Source of the DNA: Propionibacteriaceae bacterium
GTDB lineage: Bacteria > Actinomycetota > Actinomycetes > Propionibacteriales > Propionibacteriaceae
Assembly (NCBI GenBank): GCA_031267295.1
Contig: JAIRZI010000045.1
Span: 1-35,869, forward strand
DNA: 35,869 nucleotides
Direction: 5' to 3'
Under the pieces are notes generated by a model. That model saw nothing but the letters and a program-made list of their open reading frames with translations. It ran no database searches and was not told the origin of the DNA. Below are positions 30,501-35,869 of this stretch, one piece after another. How positions within the stretch are numbered: position 1 is the stretch's first letter; the number at the start of each line of letters is the position of its first letter. The position numbers and the translations under genes are program-made.

Positions 30501-30996
30501 GGGTGCTAATGGCGCGGAGTATCGACCAGCTAACACTGTGTTGCGTTCTGAAATGGCTACATTTTTGTATCGCTTGGCCGGTTCCCCAACGTTTAATGCG
30601 TTAGGTTCGTCTGCGTTTGTCGATGTGCCCACTACTGCGGGTTACTTCAACGCGATGTCTTGGTTAGTTGAACATAAAATCACTTCTGGTTATACCGGCG
30701 CTAACGGGGTGGAGTACCGTCCGGGGAACAATGTGTCTCGCGCCGAGATGGCTACTTTCTTGTATCGCCTAGCTGGTTCTCCAGCGTTCTCAGCTCCGGT
30801 TGACTCTATGTTTGTTGACGTGTCTCCTAGTGCTGGTTACTACAAGGCAGTGGCTTGGTTGGTATCTACGGGAGTGACTACCGGCTATGCAGATACTGCT
30901 GGCACCCAATACCGTCCTAGTAACTCGGTGACTCGCGGCGAGATGGCAACATTCCTATGGCGAATGGCTGATAAGGAGTTAGTGGCAAACTTCTAA
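27568..30996 (+). CDS. Secreted surface protein: signal peptide, glycine-rich 'GAGIGGG' repeat domain, Ig-like/MBG-like segments, three C-terminal SLH domains
   Basis: ATG 27568 preceded by GGAGGG; 'LSLMLAVALMAGVLPFGAVVQA' signal; many 'GTI.ISGGTV.A....GAGIGGG..G' repeats; three repeats of 'FVDV......AV.WL...GITSGY.G....YRP...V.RAEMATFLYRLAG' (SLH). Confidence 0.85.
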   Translation: MFRKVNIGSRCSIAKRLSLMLAVALMAGVLPFGAVVQAAPTATINVGSTAITGGTGWKYANNVFTISNAAKVVLTGNTTANRVVVAAGATATVTLQNVNIDLSAMSDTTAFDLSGANVTLILAGKNTLKSAGRAAGIHANIGSALTIESANGGGSTNGVLDVIGGDRAAGIGGSGFGNDVSLAAGAAASRAAGSITINGGTVNATGSGYQVATENKVGGGAGIGGGYQGDGGTITINGGEVRAQVNTDDWGAACIGGGGSDTDNDTFDAGEAGDITITGGVVKLECGLWSAGIGSGYTPRNRNDNGRITITGGVVTVSSKDGGAAIGGGNLGNAGTISISGGEVSVLSTRYGAGIGGGDRGGSGTINISGGTVSAESQDSGAGIGSGYSGDAGQINISGGTVSVIGWNGAGIGGGQRGSSGVTHISGGTVTATGNGGGAAIGGGLNGKSDTVIISGGTVTATGNGGGAAIGGGQDGTGGAISFLGGTITATGMVYGAGVGGGQRGAGGTISFLGGTVTALNKKYGAAIGGGLFGAGGKIWVKGGTVWATSLGGGAAMGGGYSGAAGEILIDGGMIEARSFQEGAGIGSGFQGAGGTITINSGRVFAHTTRADGTGTSATVGNPAAIGGARGSGSGVINISGGVVVADTGDASSAGIGGGFGQTTGEINISGGVVISYGGVGVNASNDDMGARITTRISGNAMVFANNDKTEAINNQSNQGGSVFGNDGMDIKYNVIRLKADLTIPEGAFLIIPEGYCLRTADRRLTNYGVIISEGEIIGDVPPLYPISFTAILAGEGSNTMMNATYAGESVLSGAQVSSGETLIVSVSTENTNPHSFEWTKNNIVQDETSNTFTVKNIFGPTALTCTTRVSLSNAVLVIADQAWTGSALTPAVQIELSGEIVALTESKDYVTKYALNIDPGTASVTVVGIGKYTGAATGSFQIIRLPVVPTFVDVAATHVLFERVEWLAAQGITSGYLGANGAEYRPANTVLRSEMATFLYRLAGSPTFNALGSSAFVDVPTTAGYFNAMSWLVEHKITSGYTGANGVEYRPGNNVSRAEMATFLYRLAGSPAFSAPVDSMFVDVSPSAGYYKAVAWLVSTGVTTGYADTAGTQYRPSNSVTRGEMATFLWRMADKELVANF
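28200..29600 (+). repeat. Degenerate coding tandem repeats (~29-32 codons)
   Basis: Perfect 61-bp duplication at 28840-28900 and 28927-28987 (period 87 bp); further near-repeat 'atcagttttcttggcggcac' at 29009 and 29096, also 87 bp apart. Confidence 0.85.
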
Positions 30997-31051
30997 ATCA
31001 CAGCAAGTAACTTCTCTTACGAGTGAAAGCGGGTAACACTTTCGCAAAATA

Positions 31052-31104
31052 GGGGGTTCCGTAGTGGGTTGCGCGATTACGCTGACGTCCATTACGGAAC
31101 CTCC
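31052..31104. other. Large imperfect hairpin downstream of the SLH gene
   Basis: GGGGGTTCCGTAGTGG (31052-31067) pairs with CCATTACGGAACCTCC (31089-31104) with 2 mismatches/wobbles; no obvious poly-T. Confidence 0.5.
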
Positions 31105-31209
31105 TTACCCGTTTATGGGTGAATAGCCGCACATAACAACTGGTTTTGGTATGGCTTGCGGCTTGCGGTCATATCAAAAGTGGGCACACCTTAAGATAAC
31201 TGGTGCAAG

Positions 31210-31902
31210 TTAGTTTTCGTTTGTATTCAACGCGCGACCGAAAGAACGGTAGGTATCTCGGCCAACATCGCGACCTGCGATGTAAGTGTGTGCTGATGGT
31301 GGCGCTTTGCGGTGACGAATATCACCAGAATTCGCCAACGCTTCGGTGATAGTTTCTTTCGCACGGTCTCGCACTGGTATTAAACCGCTTTGACTACCAT
31401 GTTTGTTCTCGTATTGGGTGACGCGCTGGGTTGCGGCGGCGGCACAACCGTCCCAAAAACCGCGAATAAAACTAGCTCGTTCTAGGCGGCGTTCCTGACG
31501 TAAAGCGACGGTTGCAGCGCAGATCGCCGCTAAACCAAGGCTGAGCCGCCGGAATGGTTCTGGGTCAGTGATTGCCATGTCTAACTGGGTTGGCAATCTA
31601 CTGCCGCTCCAGCGTGTCATTAGGCCATATCCGCCGAGCGCTCGCGCCAGTTTCAAAATGCCGTAGCCATGCTCCAAGCTGTAAGGGGAGGGCAGTTGTG
31701 CTGCCGTAATGGTTATTGTTGCAACTCCATAGTCGCTGCGGTGGTCGCTGTTCGCTGTGTTTAGCATCGCTTGAGTCACCGCGTGCTCTGCCATCATGTC
31801 GAGCGCTTTATCTTGATAAGTATCCGCCTCAGCCACATTTCCTAGCATGGCCGCAGACTCTGCATGAGCCAACAAAGCTCGGATACGCTGCTCAACATTC
31901 AC
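31210..31902 (-). CDS. DUF2786-like protein
   Basis: 'VNVEQRIRALLAHAESAAMLGNVAEADTYQDKALDMMAEHAV' matches the DUF2786 N-terminal pattern. Start chosen at V48 of the 277-aa ORF. Confidence 0.6.
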   Translation of the reverse strand: MNVEQRIRALLAHAESAAMLGNVAEADTYQDKALDMMAEHAVTQAMLNTANSDHRSDYGVATITITAAQLPSPYSLEHGYGILKLARALGGYGLMTRWSGSRLPTQLDMAITDPEPFRRLSLGLAAICAATVALRQERRLERASFIRGFWDGCAAAATQRVTQYENKHGSQSGLIPVRDRAKETITEALANSGDIRHRKAPPSAHTYIAGRDVGRDTYRSFGRALNTNEN

Positions 31903-32051
31903 GATGAATAACCCTACTAGACGGTTGCACGGTTGATTTCTCAAGTCATGCTTGGCAGGTGAACCGGTTGGGTGTAATTGATAAGTTGCACTAGTTGGGT
32001 TAAATAACTTAACTGGTGAGAAGAGATACCTGCTGACAACCAAAAACTGTT

Positions 32052-32057
32052 TAGACT
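32052..32057 (+). promoter_or_regulatory. Putative -10 element (TAGACT) for leaderless mfd
   Basis: Same hexamer as upstream of drmD, 6 nt before GTG 32064, no Shine-Dalgarno. Confidence 0.35.
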
Positions 32058-32063
32058 AGTGCA

Positions 32064-35000
32064 GTGCGGCTCGCCGGGCTGGTTGCGGCCTTAGCAACGG
32101 ATGCCACCGTTTTACAAGCGGTGGAGTATGCCCGTATGCGAATTTCAACGCTTGATCTAAGTGCTCCAGCGGCGGCTCGGGCATTTGTGATCGCCACTTT
32201 GGCTGCCGAGTCTGCGCGACCCATGCTCGTCGTCACCCCTACTGTGCGCGCAGCGGAAGCTTTGCTTGCTGATCTAGCTGCGGTGTATGGAGGTGATGCT
32301 AGTGGCAAACCCGGGGAACCTGCTGCCGAAGTGGCCTACTATCCCTCTTGGGAAACACTGCCGCATGAAAGGTTTTCTCCGCGTTCTGACACTGTGGGGC
32401 AACGGTTGCGGGTGTTGCGTCGTCTCGCTGGCCGCGACCTGCTTGACGCTCCGCAAATAATAGTGGCTCCGGTTCGCGCACTGCTGCAACCACAAGCGGC
32501 TGGGTTACAAGAGTTACTTCCGGTTACTTTGCGTGTCGGTGCCGACTACGAATTGGCGCAACTCGCCGCCGATTTAGTAGCGGCTGCTTATAACCGAGTT
32601 GACTTGGTGGAACGTCGCGGTGAGTTTGCAGTGCGCGGCGGCATTGTCGATCTGTTCCCGCCAGATGAATCGCACCCGGTGCGTATCGACTTCTTTGGTG
32701 ACACCATTGAGGAGATACGCCATTTTGGAGTAGCCGACCAGTTATCACTAGAGGATACCCTGGATGAACTCACGGCTGCCCCTTGTCGGGAACTGCTCAT
32801 CACCGCTGAGGTGCGGGCGCGAGCTGCTGCACTCATCGACGACCATCCGGCGCTTTCCGACATGCTGGAACGAATCGCTCAAGGTCAGGCAGTGGAGGGC
32901 ATGGAGGCGTTATTGCCTGCTTTAGTGCCCAAAATGGAGTTATTCATCGATAAGTTGCCTCCGGACGCACTCGTCGTTGTTATCGATCCAGAACTGACTA
33001 CTAGCCGTGCTAGTGAACTTGTGCGCACGAGTCAGGAGTTTTTACATGCTGGGTGGGTGGCTGCTGCTGCCGGTGGTAAAACCCCAATTGACCTAAAAGC
33101 CAGCGCCTACTGGGAGTACAAAGACGTGCGTGCTCGCGCTTTAGCGGCAGGTATGAGTTGGTGGGGATTGTCAACTTTTATGACTGACGCAGTTGCGTTT
33201 GATGCCGCTGTAGCGCAAGCAAACACTGCTGTTACGCATACCATTTCCGGCGATCACTTAACGGGCGTTACGGAAACGGGAGTAAGCACTGCGCTGGCGT
33301 TGCCCATCAGGCCGCTTCCCACTTTTCGAGGTGATGCTGACGGTGCCATTCAGGCGATGCGTGCCGATGTGCTGCATGGTTGGAGCGTAGTGGTGGCCGT
33401 CACGGGCAAAGGGCTTGCTAAACGGTTGGCCGAACTGCTTTCTGCAGTTAATGTGAGCGCCAGTGCCGCCGCCGAGTTCACCACTTTGCCACACTCCGGC
33501 ATGGTCACCATTGTGTCAGCGCCGCTCACTGCCGGATGGCGTATGCCCGAATTGAAACTTGCGCTCTACACGTCAGCAGACATCTCTGGGCAGACGAATG
33601 AGCGACAGCAGCGCACGAAACTGGCATCCAAAAGACGCAATCAAGTGGTGCCGTTGGAGTTAAACCCCGGCGACATAGTGGTACATGAATACCAAGGTAT
33701 AGGCAGATATATCGCGATGGCGCACCGCAGCGTCGGCGGTGCTGAACGGGAGTATCTCGTTATTGAATACGCACCGCGTAAGCGGGGTCAGCCTGGAGAT
33801 CAGCTCTATGTTCCTATGGATCAACTCGATCTCGTCACTCGTTATATTGGCGGCGAATCTCCGGCGTTAGACCGGATGGGAGGCGCTGATTGGAAAGCGC
33901 GCAAATCCCGCGCCCGTAAGGCAGTACGTGAGATTGCTGCGGAACTTATCAAACTGTATGCCGCGCGACAAGCCACCAAAGGGCACGCTTTTAGTTCCGA
34001 TACGCCTTGGCAGCGTGAGATGGAAGATGCTTTCGCATACACCGAAACGCCCGATCAACTCACCGCTATTAACGATGTCAAAGCCGATATGGAGTTAATC
34101 GTTCCGATGGATCGCTTAGTGTCCGGGGATGTCGGTTACGGCAAAACTGAAATCGCGGTGCGAGCAGCGTTCAAGGCGGTGATGGATAGCAAGCAAGTAG
34201 TCGTATTGGTGCCAACAACGCTGCTAGTCAGGCAGCATTTCGAGACGTTCACTGCGCGTTACGCCGGATTTCCAGTACGGGTACGTCCGCTGTCGCGCTT
34301 TCAAAACGACACTGAGGTTCAAGCGACTCTCGCCGGGCTAGCCGATGGCACCATCGATGTAGTCATCGGCACTCACCGACTACTCAGTGGCGACGTGAAG
34401 TTCAAAGACTTAGGGCTAGTTATCGTGGACGAGGAGCAGCGCTTTGGCGTAGAACATAAAGAATCTTTGAAACGATTACGGGTCAACGTGGACGTGTTAT
34501 CGATGAGCGCCACGCCGATTCCGCGCACCCTGGAGATGGCAGTTACCGGAATACGTGAAATGTCAACTATCGCCACGCCGCCGGAAGAACGTCACCCGGT
34601 GCTTACTTTCGTCGGAAATTATGACGCAGGGCAGGTTAGCGCCGCTATTCGACGCGAATTAGCGCGCGAGGGACAGGTGTTCTATGTACATAATCGGGTG
34701 CAATCCATCAACAAAGTTGCCGCTCGGTTGCGCGAATTGGTGCCGGAAGCGCGAGTGATCGTCGGGCATGGGCAGCTAGGGGAGCGGCAGCTTGAATCCC
34801 TGATGCAGGATTTTTATGACCGCAAAGCCGATGTGCTAGTTTCCACTACGATCATCGAATCGGGTTTAGATGTTGCTTCCGCGAACACTTTGATTGTGGA
34901 AAATGCTGATCGTTTTGGCTTGTCACAGCTACATCAACTCAGAGGACGGGTGGGGCGTAGCCGAGAACGCGGCTATGCGTATTTCCTGTATCCGCCGTTG

Positions 35001-35726
35001 AAAGAACTACATGAAGCTGCTCACGATCGACTGAGTGCATTGGCCACTAACACTGATTTGGGTGCTGGAATGGCGATCGCCATGCGTGATCTGGAGATTC
35101 GTGGAGCCGGTAATCTGTTGGGCGCAGAACAGTCCGGCCACATCGGTGATGTTGGTTTTGATCTCTATCTCAGATTGGTAGGTGAAGCGGTTGCTGATTA
35201 TCGCGGTGGAGCGGACGAACACGCAGCGGAAGAGATTCCGATGCGTATCGATTTGCCGGTGGATGCGCACTTAAGTGTCGCATATATCGAATCGGAGCGA
35301 CTGCGGCTAGAGATGTATAAACGCATCGCTGAGACGCGCAGTATGAGTGATCTGCGTGCTTTGGGCACAGAGTTAGTTGATAGGTACGGTGAACCGCCAG
35401 CGGAAACTGCGCGGCTGTTAGCAGTAGCGGCGTTCCGATTGACTTGTCGGGAAATCGGTTTGCGTGAGGTGGTAGCTCAAGGTGAGTTTTTACGGTTATC
35501 ACCGGTAACTGCCGTCGGTGCTACTTCGCAGTTTGGCGCGGGGGAAGGCGTTCAACTGCCCCAGTCGCGGGTGATGCGGTTGAACCGAGTGTATCCCGGG
35601 TCTCTCATCAAACCCGGACAAATTTTGGTGCGCCGTCCCCGCACTGTCTGGGCAGTAAGCGCTACTAAAACGGAGTTTGACTGGCTGCAATGGTCGTCGG
35701 ATGTTATCAAGGCTCTTTTTGGATGA
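32064..35726 (+). CDS. mfd: Transcription-repair coupling factor Mfd
   Basis: 1220 aa; 'LELNPGDIVVHEYQGIGRYIAM', 'RLVSGDVGYGKTEIAVRAAFKAVM', 'LVIVDEEQRFGVEHKE', 'STTIIESGLDVASANTLIVENADRFGLSQLHQLRGRVGRS'. Confidence 0.96.
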   Translation: MRLAGLVAALATDATVLQAVEYARMRISTLDLSAPAAARAFVIATLAAESARPMLVVTPTVRAAEALLADLAAVYGGDASGKPGEPAAEVAYYPSWETLPHERFSPRSDTVGQRLRVLRRLAGRDLLDAPQIIVAPVRALLQPQAAGLQELLPVTLRVGADYELAQLAADLVAAAYNRVDLVERRGEFAVRGGIVDLFPPDESHPVRIDFFGDTIEEIRHFGVADQLSLEDTLDELTAAPCRELLITAEVRARAAALIDDHPALSDMLERIAQGQAVEGMEALLPALVPKMELFIDKLPPDALVVVIDPELTTSRASELVRTSQEFLHAGWVAAAAGGKTPIDLKASAYWEYKDVRARALAAGMSWWGLSTFMTDAVAFDAAVAQANTAVTHTISGDHLTGVTETGVSTALALPIRPLPTFRGDADGAIQAMRADVLHGWSVVVAVTGKGLAKRLAELLSAVNVSASAAAEFTTLPHSGMVTIVSAPLTAGWRMPELKLALYTSADISGQTNERQQRTKLASKRRNQVVPLELNPGDIVVHEYQGIGRYIAMAHRSVGGAEREYLVIEYAPRKRGQPGDQLYVPMDQLDLVTRYIGGESPALDRMGGADWKARKSRARKAVREIAAELIKLYAARQATKGHAFSSDTPWQREMEDAFAYTETPDQLTAINDVKADMELIVPMDRLVSGDVGYGKTEIAVRAAFKAVMDSKQVVVLVPTTLLVRQHFETFTARYAGFPVRVRPLSRFQNDTEVQATLAGLADGTIDVVIGTHRLLSGDVKFKDLGLVIVDEEQRFGVEHKESLKRLRVNVDVLSMSATPIPRTLEMAVTGIREMSTIATPPEERHPVLTFVGNYDAGQVSAAIRRELAREGQVFYVHNRVQSINKVAARLRELVPEARVIVGHGQLGERQLESLMQDFYDRKADVLVSTTIIESGLDVASANTLIVENADRFGLSQLHQLRGRVGRSRERGYAYFLYPPLKELHEAAHDRLSALATNTDLGAGMAIAMRDLEIRGAGNLLGAEQSGHIGDVGFDLYLRLVGEAVADYRGGADEHAAEEIPMRIDLPVDAHLSVAYIESERLRLEMYKRIAETRSMSDLRALGTELVDRYGEPPAETARLLAVAAFRLTCREIGLREVVAQGEFLRLSPVTAVGATSQFGAGEGVQLPQSRVMRLNRVYPGSLIKPGQILVRRPRTVWAVSATKTEFDWLQWSSDVIKALFG

Positions 35727-35869
35727 AAAGCGCAGAGGTTTCCTTAACAGGTGGGTTGCGGTAGGTATTTTCACCGCTATGAAACATTAACTCGCACGTA
35801 TGTTTTTATGTGTTAGGATACCCATGGTGTTCAAATAACCATTTGGATACTTAAGTGTCTGGGTTGTTG

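Overview
The window is a core actinobacterial-type chromosome segment (rplY, pth, SurA-like lipoprotein, eno, mfd) next to a ~23 kb accessory island. The island ends close to a tRNA-Ala(CGC) gene and contains mobile-element debris: a MobF relaxase remnant, an IS1634-like element and an IS3 orfA stub. Its cargo is an SF1 helicase fused to a DUF2726/Vsr-like domain, followed by a complete class 1 DISARM phage-defence operon (drmD, drmMI, drmA, drmB, drmC). The main discovery candidate is that this DISARM system appears to be phase-variable. The C-terminal ~285 codons of the DrmMI adenine methyltransferase are followed, tail-to-tail on the opposite strand, by a start-less alternative C-terminal cassette. 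The two are bounded by perfect 111-bp inverted repeats (11606-11716 / 13220-13330). A large serine recombinase gene begins ~40 bp outside the distal repeat, inside the operon. Each repeat holds a dyad around a non-palindromic TC/GA dinucleotide, which resembles a serine-recombinase crossover site. Inversion would swap the methyltransferase C-terminus exactly in frame (1376 vs 1373 aa counted from the ORF-track start). A second, nested 82-bp perfect inverted repeat splits the cassettes into two modules, so up to four alleles are possible in principle. All calls were made by reading the sequence and supplied ORFs; no database search was run.
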